NCBI RefSeq assembly: GCF_022899935.1
Contig: NZ_JALJCJ010000009.1
Coordinates: forward strand, 1-64,000
From: Shinella curvata
Lineage (GTDB): Bacteria > Pseudomonadota > Alphaproteobacteria > Rhizobiales > Rhizobiaceae
Length of the DNA stretch: 64,000 nt
Reading direction: 5' to 3'
Under the pieces are notes generated by a model. The model searched no databases. It saw nothing but the letters and a program-made list of their open reading frames with translations, and was not told the DNA's origin. Each line of letters begins with the position of its first letter. The stretch's first letter is position 1. Below, piece by piece: positions 54,229 through 63,512 of the stretch. The position numbers and the translations under genes are program-made.

Positions 54229-55470
54229 ATGCAAACCACTTCACGGACAGGCCTGAGCGATCGGTCCCTGTTGGCGCTCGCCTTCCTCAATTTCTTCCTT
54301 GCCGATGCGCGCGACGGCTTGGGGCCCTTCCTCGACGGCTTTCTGGCGACCCAAGGCTGGTCACCAATGACGCTGGGTATCGTCGCCACGCTCGGCGGTG
54401 TGCTGGGCATGGTAGCAACGCCGTTGTTCGGGGCTTGGGTCGATGCGTCTCACCGCAAACGCACACTTATCATCGTTCCCGTGGTCCTGGTCAACGCAGC
54501 AGCACTGTGGACGCTTGCGAGCCCCGGCAACGCATCGGTTTTCGGTGGCCAATCGGCAACGGCGATCGTCGGCGCCATCGTCGGCCCGGCGCTGATGGGC
54601 CTGACGCTGGGGCTGGTCGGGGAGAAGCGCTTTTCGCATCAGGTGGCCAGAAACGAATTCTGGAACCATCTCGGCAACGTCGCTTCCCTTGCCGGCATCT
54701 ATGCGGCGACCGTCGCTTTCGGCCTGAACGGCATCATCGGGCTGATGGTCCTGACGGCGGTGGCCGCCGTTGTGGCGACGCTCGCCATCGACCCGAAGAA
54801 GATCAATCATGACGTCGCGCGTGGCCTTGCCCATGACGACGGCGCCCCCGGTCCGTCCGGCTATTCCGTTCTGGTCAGCACCAAGGGGCTCATCCTGCTT
54901 GCCGTAACGCTGATGATCTTCCACTTCGGCAATGCGCCGATCAGCCGCCTGATCGCCCAGGATTTTTCCATCCAGCTCGGCACCCCGTTCCGCACCACGG
55001 CGGTGACCACGGGCGTTTCGCAGCTTGCCATGATCGTCATGGCGCTCGCGGCGCCGTTTCTCATCCGCCGTTTTGGCCTGGCGAGCATCTTCCTCATCGG
55101 CCTGCTGGCGCTGCCGGTTCGCGGCGCGATTGTCGGTTCATTCACAAATTTTTCCGTCATCTTTCCCGTGCAGATCCTCGATGGCATCGGTGCCGGACTG
55201 ATCGGTATCGCCACCCCAGTCGCGGTGGAAAGGATCCTGGCCGGCACGGGGCGGTTCAATGTCGGGCTTGCCGCGGTGATGACCGTGCAGGGGGTCGGGG
55301 CGTCGCTCAGCAATGTGGTTGCCGGCTGGCTGACGGACATGGGCGGCTACGGGCTTGCCTACTGGGTCCATGGCGGCGTTGCCGCATTCGCTGTCGCAGC
55401 CTTCGTGATCGGCCGGGAAAGTATTGCTCCGCCGCATAATGGCGATATGGATGCCACGGCCGGTCGCTGA
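54229..55470 (+). CDS. Major facilitator superfamily transporter
   Basis: A 413-aa MFS protein with about twelve membrane segments. GPFLDGFLATQGWSPMTLGI and FGAWVDASHRKR (motif A between helices 2 and 3) and the duplicate in the second half (LIRRFGLAS) are visible. The substrate is unknown; MFS genes of this kind are found with chr and ars loci. GAGG precedes the ATG at 54229. 45 bases separate it from the ArsB-like gene. Confidence 0.88.
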   Translation: MQTTSRTGLSDRSLLALAFLNFFLADARDGLGPFLDGFLATQGWSPMTLGIVATLGGVLGMVATPLFGAWVDASHRKRTLIIVPVVLVNAAALWTLASPGNASVFGGQSATAIVGAIVGPALMGLTLGLVGEKRFSHQVARNEFWNHLGNVASLAGIYAATVAFGLNGIIGLMVLTAVAAVVATLAIDPKKINHDVARGLAHDDGAPGPSGYSVLVSTKGLILLAVTLMIFHFGNAPISRLIAQDFSIQLGTPFRTTAVTTGVSQLAMIVMALAAPFLIRRFGLASIFLIGLLALPVRGAIVGSFTNFSVIFPVQILDGIGAGLIGIATPVAVERILAGTGRFNVGLAAVMTVQGVGASLSNVVAGWLTDMGGYGLAYWVHGGVAAFAVAAFVIGRESIAPPHNGDMDATAGR

Positions 55471-55515
55471 TGACGATGGGCCGTCGCCGGTTCCGAAATT
55501 CGGTTTGGACGTACG

Positions 55516-56772
55516 ATGAATGCACTCACCATGACCTGGGGTATAGCCGGCCTGACCGCGCTCGGTGTCATCACCCGGCCCTTTGCCTGGCCGGAAGCGG
55601 TATGGGCGGTCGTCGGCGCGCTCCTGCTCGTGGGGCTCGGGCTGATTGGCCCGGCCGAGGCCTGGACCGGCGTCGCCAAGGGGATCGACGTTTACCTGTT
55701 CCTCGTCGGCATGATGCTGCTGTCCGAACTAGCACGCCAGGAAGGGCTGTTCGACTGGCTTGCTTCGATCACGACCGCCTATGCAAAAGGCTCGCCCAGG
55801 CGACTGTTCGTCCTGATCTACGCCGTCGGCGTCGTGGCGACCGCGTTCCTGTCGAATGACGCGACCGCGGTGGTTCTGACGCCGGCCGTCTACGCAGCCT
55901 GCAAGGCGGCCAAGGTGCGCGATCCCATGCCGTACGTGTTCATCTGCGCGTTCATTGCCAATGCCGCGAGCTTCGTTTTTCCGATCTCCAACCCGGCCAA
56001 TTTGGTGATTTTCGGGGGCGGGCACATGCCGCCGCTGTCGCGCTGGCTCGCAACCTTCGGCCTGCCTGCGATCGCGTCCATCGTCGTGACGTTTCTCGCA
56101 CTGTACTGGACCCAGCGCTCGGTAATCCGGGCCGATAGCGTCGCCGTCGATGTGCAGGCCGTACCGCTATCATGGAGCGGGAAGCTGGCGGGCTTTGCGT
56201 TGTGTGGCACGGCCGTCATCCTGCTGTCCGCGTCGGTCATGCATTTCGATCTCGGCCTTCCGACGTTTCTTGCCGGTTGCTTAGCAACCGCCGCGGTCCT
56301 GCTCATCACCCGGCAAAGTCCTGTCTCGACGTTGATGGGTGTTTCGTGGAGCGTTTTGCCGCTTGTCGCTGGATTGTTCGTCGTCGTCGAGGCGTTGAAC
56401 CGGACGGGACTGATCGACCATCTCGCGCAGGCCCTTTCCCATAGTGCGTCGACATCTCCAACCTGGACTGTCGCTGGCGCAGGCGCGCTGGTCGCGCTGC
56501 TGTCCAATCTCGTCAACAACCTGCCGGCCGGACTGGTTGCGGGAAGCGCCGTCCAGTTGGCGGATGTGTCCGACAAGGTCGCCGGTGCAGTGTTGATCGG
56601 CGTTGACATTGGTCCCAACCTCTCTGTCACGGGGTCGCTGGCGACAATTCTTTGGCTGAGTGCGCTACGCCGCGAGGGTTTGAATGTCGGCGCCTGGGCG
56701 TTCTTGAAGGTCGGATTCATAGTGATGGTGCCGGCGCTCGCTGCATCACTTGTGGTTTTGGCATTGCAGTAG
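55516..56772 (+). CDS. ArsB/NhaD-superfamily transporter
   Basis: A 418-aa ion transporter with about eleven membrane segments. LSNDATAVVLTPAVYAA, FPISNPANLVIFGG and LSNLVNNLPAGLVAG are the paired N-x-P/D elements of the ArsB family, with LIGVDIGPNLSVTGSLATIL near the end. It probably exports arsenite or antimonite, but no arsR or arsC is nearby, so specificity is open. Same direction as the MFS gene and likely one transcript. Confidence 0.88.
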   Translation: MNALTMTWGIAGLTALGVITRPFAWPEAVWAVVGALLLVGLGLIGPAEAWTGVAKGIDVYLFLVGMMLLSELARQEGLFDWLASITTAYAKGSPRRLFVLIYAVGVVATAFLSNDATAVVLTPAVYAACKAAKVRDPMPYVFICAFIANAASFVFPISNPANLVIFGGGHMPPLSRWLATFGLPAIASIVVTFLALYWTQRSVIRADSVAVDVQAVPLSWSGKLAGFALCGTAVILLSASVMHFDLGLPTFLAGCLATAAVLLITRQSPVSTLMGVSWSVLPLVAGLFVVVEALNRTGLIDHLAQALSHSASTSPTWTVAGAGALVALLSNLVNNLPAGLVAGSAVQLADVSDKVAGAVLIGVDIGPNLSVTGSLATILWLSALRREGLNVGAWAFLKVGFIVMVPALAASLVVLALQ

Positions 56773-56967
56773 TGGATCCGGTTCCCGGGTAAGTGCTCCG
56801 GACGCATTGCGTTTGGGGACGATGGTAGAACTGCTCATGAGCCCGTGACTGGAAGACCAATGCCGTTTCGATAAGTTATTGTTTTAAGAAAGCTTCGGAA
56901 CAATGTCGATGTCTGCTCATTTATGGGCTGCCTGCGACGTCGCAGGCCGCTATACAGGAGCCAACGT

Positions 56968-57414
56968 ATGAAACTTTCCATCATTGCCGCCGCCTTCTCG
57001 CTCGTCGCAGTCTCGGGCGTCGCCCACGCCCAGGAAACTGTTGCCACGGGAACGGATGCCATTTTGGCGGGGCCCGGAATCACGATGGGAAAAATGGCAA
57101 CGATGCCGCTGAAATACGTAGAGATCAAAGACACCGATCTCGTCACCTCGAAGCTTGTTGGCGTCGACATCTACAACAAGCAGGATGAGAACATTGGCGA
57201 GATTTCCGACATCGTAATTGGCGATGGCAAGTCTGTGATCGGTGTTGTCGCAAGCGTCGGTGGCTTTCTGGGGCTCGGCACTAGCTATGTCGTGATCGAT
57301 CCTGCATCCTTGGCTCTGGCAGACGACAACGGTACCTGGAAGGCCTACGTCGATACGAATAAGGATGATCTCTCCAAGGCGCCGAAGTTCGATTACGACA
57401 AGATCAAAAAGTAA
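56968..57414 (+). CDS. Secreted PRC-barrel protein
   Basis: A 148-aa protein: signal peptide (LSIIAAAFSLVAVSGVAHAQ) and one PRC-barrel domain (LVGVDIYNKQDENIGEISDI, then GDGKSVIGVVASVGGFLG). It goes to the periplasm; the function is unknown, with frequent stress association. CAGGAG precedes the ATG. GGAAC at 56897 followed after 16 bases by CATT is a weak EcfG-type promoter. Confidence 0.85.
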   Translation: MKLSIIAAAFSLVAVSGVAHAQETVATGTDAILAGPGITMGKMATMPLKYVEIKDTDLVTSKLVGVDIYNKQDENIGEISDIVIGDGKSVIGVVASVGGFLGLGTSYVVIDPASLALADDNGTWKAYVDTNKDDLSKAPKFDYDKIKK

Positions 57415-57449
57415 TTGCGGCACACATCCGCGCGGTGGTCGCGTACGCT

Positions 57450-57475
57450 GGAACCACCTCCGCGATAGCTGCGTT
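57450..57475 (+). promoter_or_regulatory. EcfG-type general-stress promoter of csbD-like gene
   Basis: GGAAC (57450-57454), 17-base spacer, CGTT (57472-57475): an exact match to the EcfG/RpoE2 consensus of Alphaproteobacteria, 32 bases before the csbD-like start. Confidence 0.75.
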
Positions 57476-57506
57476 TAATCTCTCGTGAACTCAAAAGGAG
57501 ACACCG

Positions 57507-57710
57507 ATGGACTGGAACCGCGTTGAAGGCAACTGGAAGCAGGTCAAGGGCAAGATCAAGGAACAGTGGGGCAAACTCACGGACGATGATCTCGATGTGA
57601 TCGACGGCAAGCGCGAACAGCTCGAAGGCAAGATTCAGGAGCGTTACGGCTACGCCAAGGACCAGACGACCAAGGATATCGACGACTGGTACGGTCGTCA
57701 GACCTGGTAA
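57507..57710 (+). CDS. CsbD-family stress protein
   Basis: A 67-aa CsbD-like protein: MDWNRVEGNWKQVKGKIKEQ, WGKLTDDDLDVIDGKREQL and RYGYAKDQ. A small hydrophilic protein of unknown action, induced by general stress in many bacteria. AAAAGGAGACACC precedes the ATG and an EcfG-type promoter lies upstream. Confidence 0.95.
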   Translation: MDWNRVEGNWKQVKGKIKEQWGKLTDDDLDVIDGKREQLEGKIQERYGYAKDQTTKDIDDWYGRQTW

Positions 57711-57715
57711 TGATG

Positions 57716-57739
57716 AAACCCCGCTTCGGCGGGGTTTTT
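57716..57739 (+). terminator. Rho-independent terminator after csbD-like gene
   Basis: AAACCCCGC-TTCG-GCGGGGTTT followed by TT: a tetraloop hairpin with T-run directly after the stop. It also faces the end of the minus-strand kinase gene. Confidence 0.93.
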
Positions 57740-57799
57740 AATTTAGGCAATATGGGCGCGAAAATGCTGCCGGCTTTATTTCACAAAGCCCGCAGATTT

Positions 57800-60700
57800 T
57801 CATTTCGATGAATTCGCTTCTGCAAGCACGGCTTTCAGTTGGTCCAATGTGAACGGTTTGGGCAGTTGAAGCGCATACGCTATACCCGAGGCCGATTTTG
57901 CATTGTTGTCGCCACTGGCGAAGACGATCCGCGTTTCGGGCCAACTCTCTCTCACTCTGCGCGCAAGGTCGATTCCGGACATGCCAGGCAGTCCTACATC
58001 GGTGAGCAGGACGTCAACCTTCTCCGCGCCCAGTATCGAAAGTGCGCTTTCGGCTGAGCCGGCTTCGAAAACTGAATAGCCAAGTTCTTCAACTATATCG
58101 ACCGTCGACATCAGGATCAAAGGTTCATCTTCCACAACGAGCACGCTCAAAGCTGCGCCGAAGAGCGATTGCTCATTCCGAGCTGGGCCCGGCTCGTGAT
58201 TTTCCAGGCGCTCACGTGCGATCTGGTGCTGGCGCGCATTGCCAAGGACGTGGCGAACTTTGCGCGCTAACGCCTCGCGTGTGTATGGCTTTGAAAGCAG
58301 CTCGACGCCGGGGTCCAGCCTCCCGCCATGCACGATCGAGTTTTCCGTGTAGCCAGACGTGTAAAGCACCGCCATGCCAGGGAACAGCGCCTTAGCCTTT
58401 CTGGCAAGCTCCGTGCTTCGCATGGGGCCGGGCATCACAACGTCAGTAAACAGCAGGTCGATTTGGATGCCGCTGTTCACGATGGCGAATGCCGACTGCG
58501 CATCGTGGGATTTCAGAACGCGGTATCCAAGGTCGGTCAGCAGCGCCACCGATGTTTCCCGAACCCCGTCATCGTCTTCAACGACGAGCACGGTCTCCGT
58601 GCCGCCCTTCGCCGGAGTGGCGTTCACATCCGTCAGACTATCCTCAGCTTGCATCGTACGAGGCATGTAGAGCTTCATTGTGGTACCATGGCCGACTTCA
58701 CTGTAAATCTTCAGGTGTCCGCCGGACTGTTTCAAGAAGCCGTAGACCATCGAAAGGCCCAGACCGGTGCCCTTGCCATCTATCTTAGTGCTGAAAAAAG
58801 GTTCGAGCACATGCTCGATGATATCCGGTGATATACCCGACCCCGTATCGGTCACTGCAACGAGAACGTACTGGCCAGGTCGTACGACCTCATGCTTGCG
58901 GGCATAATCGTCATCGAGAACCGAGTTTGCAGTCTCAATCGTCAGCCGGCCGCGGCCATCCATTGCGTCCCGAGCGTTGATTGCAAGGTTCAGTATGGCG
59001 TTCTCCAACTGACTGGGGTCGATAAGCGTGTTCCAGAGGCCGCCAGAGACGATGGTTTCAAGTTCGATCTCTTCGCCGAGCGCCCGGCGCAACATGTCAT
59101 CCATGTTCTGAACAAGCTTGCGAACGTTGATGACTTTCGGCTCAAGCGGCTGCCGACGTCCGAATGCCAGGAGCTGGGAGGCCAGTTTCGCCCCACGCTC
59201 GACGCCGGCCAGAGCGTTTTCGACACGCTGGGCTGCGCGAGGATTTCCGTCAATGTCCTTGGACAGGAGCTGAAGGTTGCCGCTCACGACTTGAAGAAGA
59301 TTGTTGAAGTCATGGGCGACACCACCGGTGAGATTTCCGAGCGCTTCCATTTTCTGCGCCTGCCTCAAGGCGAGCTGAGCGTTTTCGCGCTCGACGGTTT
59401 CCTTCTCGAGATCCAGGAGAGCGGTTCTCAGTTCGTGGGTGCGTTGCTCAACTCTTTGCTCAAGGGTGTGATTGATGCTTTGAAGCTGATCCTCAGCGCG
59501 TTTCTGGTCCGTGACATCGAAGCCGTCGACGAAAATTCCTGTAACTGCACCTTCAATATCAAAGATCGGTTGGTAGATCAGGTTGATGAAGCGCTGGTCC
59601 GGCTCCTTTTCGCCCTCACGCTGGAGTGATACCGGCAGGTATCGGCCGATATATGCATTGCCTGACTGGTAGACGCCGTCGAGCAACTCGAAAAAGCCTT
59701 GTCCGGCGACCTCCGGGAGCGCGTCTCTGACACTCAGACCAAGAAGCTGGCGGTGCCCCACCAGCTGCAGATAGGCGTCGTTAACGAGCTCGAACGTGTG
59801 ATCGGGGCCACTCAAAATGCACATGAAACTTGGCGCTTGTTGAAACAACGCGCGCATGCGGTCCCGTTCTGCCGTGCGAAGCTCAACCTCCGAGGAAAGC
59901 TGGCGATTGAGCTGCTCAAGCGCAGCGGCCGCCTGCTCTCGCAATTCGGCAGCCTCCGCCAGTGCCTCCGCTCGCCGCCGCTCCGTTTCGAACGCCTCAG
60001 CGCTCGCCAAACGTGAGGTTATCTGGCCCGCGATCAGCTTTAGGAAATCAAGGTACTCGTCACTAAGCGCTCGGTGAGGATTGAGCCCACTGATCAATAC
60101 TCCTTTTGGCTTGTCACTGCCCTGTCCGATCAAGGGGACTATAGCCGCTCGAGACGGTGCCTTTGGCCATGGTCCCGATGGGACGTCCGCGATCGCCGAG
60201 AGGTCTACCAAAGCAACAGCCTGTTTCGACCAGGCGCTGTCGAGGCTCCAAATGCCTAAGCCACGCTCGATTTCTGCAGGCATAAGACCATGGTCAGTAG
60301 CAGAACCGCAGATCCACTCCCGCCTCGCGTCGCCTTTATCGTCGAAGATATAGAGAGCGCTGAAGGGTAGGTCCTGCAGGTTCGCATTGAGCGCTGCGTA
60401 AGAGGCGCTAAAGACCTCACGCTCGGTGTTTGCCGCCGCAAGTCCCGAGGCAAGGGCCCGCATCGTCGACATGCGGCGTTCACTGATGACCCTCTCGGTC
60501 TCCTCGGTGACGGCGCAAAAAACACCTTCGACTTTGCCACCGTCTCCTATGAGCGGGCTATACGAGAAGGTGTGGTAGGTCTCCTCCGCGTAGCCATCGC
60601 GCTCGAGCAACAGAAGAAGCGCCCTGTCCCAGGTTGCGTGACCCGTTTCGTAAACCGTTGCCAGACGTCCTTTAATATCGTCCCATATTTCTGACCAGAG

Positions 60701-60973
60701 TATTTTCGTCGGCACGGCAAGAGCATTCGGGTGCTTGTTGCCAAGCGTTGGTCGATAGGCATCATTGTAGAAAAACGCGATCTCCGGCCCCCATCCGAGC
60801 CACATTTCAAACTTCGACGTCAACAGAAGACGGATGGCTACCTTGAGTGCTTCAGGCCATGCGTCCGGTTGGCCGAGGGAGCTGTTTGCCCAGTCGTGGT
60901 GGCGCATCATACGCGCCATTTCGCCGTCGCCGACAAAAATATCCTGAAATTGATCTGATACTTGTAGGTTCAT
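57800..60973 (-). CDS. Hybrid histidine kinase with PAS, GAF and two receivers
   Basis: A kinase of about 1057 aa, soluble (no clear membrane segment). In order: PAS-like region ([40 protein letters not shown]), GAF (about 175-335), PAS ([16 protein letters not shown]), coiled coil, HisKA ([20 protein letters not shown]), HATPase ([36 protein letters not shown]), receiver 1 ([25 protein letters not shown]) and receiver 2 ([24 protein letters not shown]). MNLQVSD at 60973 is preferred (GGAAG upstream); the frame opens to ATG 61006. Receiver 2 resembles the two stand-alone receivers of this window. Divergent from the HWE kinase at 61084. Confidence 0.92.
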   Translation of the reverse strand: MNLQVSDQFQDIFVGDGEMARMMRHHDWANSSLGQPDAWPEALKVAIRLLLTSKFEMWLGWGPEIAFFYNDAYRPTLGNKHPNALAVPTKILWSEIWDDIKGRLATVYETGHATWDRALLLLLERDGYAEETYHTFSYSPLIGDGGKVEGVFCAVTEETERVISERRMSTMRALASGLAAANTEREVFSASYAALNANLQDLPFSALYIFDDKGDARREWICGSATDHGLMPAEIERGLGIWSLDSAWSKQAVALVDLSAIADVPSGPWPKAPSRAAIVPLIGQGSDKPKGVLISGLNPHRALSDEYLDFLKLIAGQITSRLASAEAFETERRRAEALAEAAELREQAAAALEQLNRQLSSEVELRTAERDRMRALFQQAPSFMCILSGPDHTFELVNDAYLQLVGHRQLLGLSVRDALPEVAGQGFFELLDGVYQSGNAYIGRYLPVSLQREGEKEPDQRFINLIYQPIFDIEGAVTGIFVDGFDVTDQKRAEDQLQSINHTLEQRVEQRTHELRTALLDLEKETVERENAQLALRQAQKMEALGNLTGGVAHDFNNLLQVVSGNLQLLSKDIDGNPRAAQRVENALAGVERGAKLASQLLAFGRRQPLEPKVINVRKLVQNMDDMLRRALGEEIELETIVSGGLWNTLIDPSQLENAILNLAINARDAMDGRGRLTIETANSVLDDDYARKHEVVRPGQYVLVAVTDTGSGISPDIIEHVLEPFFSTKIDGKGTGLGLSMVYGFLKQSGGHLKIYSEVGHGTTMKLYMPRTMQAEDSLTDVNATPAKGGTETVLVVEDDDGVRETSVALLTDLGYRVLKSHDAQSAFAIVNSGIQIDLLFTDVVMPGPMRSTELARKAKALFPGMAVLYTSGYTENSIVHGGRLDPGVELLSKPYTREALARKVRHVLGNARQHQIARERLENHEPGPARNEQSLFGAALSVLVVEDEPLILMSTVDIVEELGYSVFEAGSAESALSILGAEKVDVLLTDVGLPGMSGIDLARRVRESWPETRIVFASGDNNAKSASGIAYALQLPKPFTLDQLKAVLAEANSSK

Positions 60974-61017
60974 GGCACTTCCATCGGACTTTTGCAGAGC
61001 CCACATAGGCCATTGAT

Positions 61018-61042
61018 AACGCTTGTCCAGCCCGGTAGTTCT
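61018..61042 (-). promoter_or_regulatory. EcfG-like promoter candidate of hybrid kinase
   Basis: On the minus strand AGAAC (61038-61042), 16-base spacer, CGTT (61018-61021), one base off the GGAAC-N16-CGTT consensus, about 45 bases before the start at 60973. Confidence 0.4.
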
Positions 61043-61083
61043 GGACTGGGGAGCGTTTTTGCACTTGGTGGAAGAGATTTAGG

Positions 61084-62085
61084 ATGAGCCAAACGAAATC
61101 ACAGCCAGAGTGGAGTGCGGAAGAGCTCAGGAGGGCTGTAAAGTCGGCCGGGGTCGCACTGTGGACCTGGATCGTCGACGACGATACGTTCGTGATGGAC
61201 GCCAAAGCCTATGAGCTTTGGAATATTCCCGTCGAGGAAGACCTGACTTTCGAACATCTCTCTGCAAAGGTGCACCCCGCCGACCGCGATCGGGTCCGGG
61301 CGGCATTCGTGGCAACACGTGCAGTCGATGGCCCGTTCGAAATTGACTTCCGTATCATGACCGATGCGTCGGATGTCAGGTGGGTGTCCGCGCGTGGCCA
61401 GGGCAATGACGGCGATGCCGCAACGAAAAAGATGACTGGCATTTTCCTTGATGTAACGGGCCGCAAGCAGGCGGAGGAGGGACATGAACTGCTCGCCGGC
61501 GAGATGAGCCATCGTGTGAAGAATCTGCTGGCCCTTGCGGCAGGTCTGACGACGCTCACCTCGCGCGCGACCGAGACGAAGGAGGATATGGCCAAGCAGC
61601 TGACGCAGCGGCTGACGGCTCTCGGCCGCGCCCATGAACTGGTCCGCCCGCTTCCCGACGGTCAGGGAAGCGCTGCTTTGCTGGGTGACCTTTTCACGGT
61701 GCTGCTGGCGCCCTATGATGACGTTGGCGCTTTCGCCGGCCGCATCCGTGTGGCGGTCCCGCGATTGGGACTCGGCGAGAAGGCGGCGACGAGCCTCGCG
61801 CTGGTCATTCACGAACTGGCGACGAATTCGCTTAAATATGGCGCACTGTCAAACGACACCGGGTTGCTCGACATTTCCGGGTCGCTGGTCGAAGACGATG
61901 TCGAGATTGTTTGGAACGAGCACGGCGGCAAGGGCGTGCGGGCGCCTGATCCGACCGAAGGCTACGGCAGCAAGTTGCTCCAGCGCACGGTTTCCGGGCA
62001 ACTTGGCGGGTCGATCGACTACGATTGGGTCGAGGGTGGCGTCGTGGTGACGCTCAGGATGAAGGAAAGCCATCTCGCGGACTGA
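61084..62085 (+). CDS. HWE-family histidine kinase with PAS domain
   Basis: A 333-aa kinase: PAS_3-type domain (VALWTWIVDDDTFVMDAKAY, HLSAKVHPADRDRVRAAF, to about 130), then the HWE H-box GEMSHRVKNLLALAAG, N-box VIHELATNSLKYGAL and the W-x-E motif VWNEHGG that names the family, then a G-box (GYGSKLLQRTV). HWE kinases dominate general-stress and light signalling in rhizobia. TAGG lies before the ATG. Divergent from the hybrid kinase and convergent with the next HWE kinase. Confidence 0.94.
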   Translation: MSQTKSQPEWSAEELRRAVKSAGVALWTWIVDDDTFVMDAKAYELWNIPVEEDLTFEHLSAKVHPADRDRVRAAFVATRAVDGPFEIDFRIMTDASDVRWVSARGQGNDGDAATKKMTGIFLDVTGRKQAEEGHELLAGEMSHRVKNLLALAAGLTTLTSRATETKEDMAKQLTQRLTALGRAHELVRPLPDGQGSAALLGDLFTVLLAPYDDVGAFAGRIRVAVPRLGLGEKAATSLALVIHELATNSLKYGALSNDTGLLDISGSLVEDDVEIVWNEHGGKGVRAPDPTEGYGSKLLQRTVSGQLGGSIDYDWVEGGVVVTLRMKESHLAD

Positions 62086-62142
62086 CAGGCGTGCCGTGGG
62101 TTTTAGACCGGAGCGATGTAAGGCGCTCCACAGATGCGGGCG

Positions 62143-63330
62143 CTATCGCTGAAGCATGGATGTAGGAATGTCGAGGGTCACCACCAGGCCGTCAGCCAGG
62201 AAGTTTCGCTCGAGCGTTCCCATGAGCTGCGCCTCGACCGTCCTGGCGACCATTCTGCTCCCGAATCCCTTTCTGGACGGCTCATGCGTCAGCGGCGGCC
62301 CGCCGACTTCGCGCCAGACCATATGGAAGATGTCGCCTTCGCAGCGGCCCGTCAGATCGATATAGCCATCGACCGTCGAAAGCGCGCCGTACTTGGCCGC
62401 GTTGGTGGCCAGCTCGTGGATGACAAGGGCAAGGGCTGACGCCGCCTTTTCGCCGACGGACACCGTTGGGCAGAAAACCTTGACATGCCGGTCGTTGCGC
62501 TTGAAAGGCGCGAGCAGCGCGTCGATCAAACTCCCAAGGCCGCCGGTAAATCCGTCGCCATCGGATTTGACGTTGATGATAAAGTCGTTCGCCTTGCTGA
62601 GCGCCTGTATCCGTCCTGTGACGCTTCGCACGAAGCCGTCGAGATCGGTCTTTGTTCTCGATGACACGATAAGCAGACTGGAGATTACCGAGAAGATGTT
62701 CTTGATACGATGGGCAAGCTCACCCTGGATGAGGGAACGCTGCGCGTCGAACCGCGCCATTTCGGCAACCCGCTCCCGCAGCGAGATCTGCTCTTCGACG
62801 AGTTTGGCGAAATCTGCAAGGATTTCCTGCTCGCGGGCCGTCCATGTATGGGGAATAGAATCGATAGCGCACAGCGATCCCAGAACGTGGCCATCCTCGC
62901 TCTTCAGGGGTATGCCGAGGTAGGCGCGAACATTCAATTCCGGTATCGCAAGATTGTCGCAAACGAGAGGATCAAGCGTGGCATCCGCTATCACCAGCGG
63001 CGCGGCCCTGGAAACGACGTGCTGGCAAAACGAATGCGTCAAGGGCGTTTCGCGCTCGGTCTTCCACGGTTCGGGCAGCCCGAACGTGCTTTTAAAGAAC
63101 TGTCGCTTCGCATCCACAAGGGAAACAAGCGCTACCGGCACCGACAGGGTCGCCGCCACCAGCCGCGTGAGACGGTCGAAGCGTTCCTCGGGGCCGCTAT
63201 CCATCAGATCGGTCTGATAAAGCGCCGACAGCCGCTCCTGGCCGATGTCCAACCGATGGTTATCAATATTTCCGGAGAGTGGGGACGCGTCGAATACTCG
63301 GGTCAAGTTGTGTCCTTGGACATTGTTCAA
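62143..63330 (-). CDS. HWE-family histidine kinase with GAF domain
   Basis: A kinase of about 395 aa: N-terminal GAF domain (RLTRLVAATLSVPVALVSLV, VLGSLCAIDS, residues 45-185), then HWE core with H-box GELAHRIKNIFSVISSLL, N-box VIHELATNAAKYGAL, W-x-E as VWREVGG and G-box GFGSRMVARTV. No membrane segment: a cytoplasmic sensor. The start is TTG at 63330; no better one is seen, and the real start could be some codons downstream. Its end faces the HWE gene at 61084. Confidence 0.9.
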   Translation of the reverse strand: MNNVQGHNLTRVFDASPLSGNIDNHRLDIGQERLSALYQTDLMDSGPEERFDRLTRLVAATLSVPVALVSLVDAKRQFFKSTFGLPEPWKTERETPLTHSFCQHVVSRAAPLVIADATLDPLVCDNLAIPELNVRAYLGIPLKSEDGHVLGSLCAIDSIPHTWTAREQEILADFAKLVEEQISLRERVAEMARFDAQRSLIQGELAHRIKNIFSVISSLLIVSSRTKTDLDGFVRSVTGRIQALSKANDFIINVKSDGDGFTGGLGSLIDALLAPFKRNDRHVKVFCPTVSVGEKAASALALVIHELATNAAKYGALSTVDGYIDLTGRCEGDIFHMVWREVGGPPLTHEPSRKGFGSRMVARTVEAQLMGTLERNFLADGLVVTLDIPTSMLQR

Positions 63331-63512
63331 GATCTGTACAAGCCAATGCGGCGACAGTCATTGCCCACTTCTCCATCGTTCAATTAGATATCGGATACGC
63401 GGAAAGCAAGGCCGTGATTGGAAATGGAGCGCTGTAAAGCAGGTCTGAGCGGTAAATTTCCGCCAGCTTTCCTATCGCTGGCGGAAACTGTTCGTGACCC
63501 ATGTTGGAAGTA

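Noticed and set aside
55890..56807. Minus-strand frame of 305 codons opposite the ArsB-like gene
   Set aside because: A shadow of a membrane protein gene; Ser/Thr/Pro-rich with no motif.
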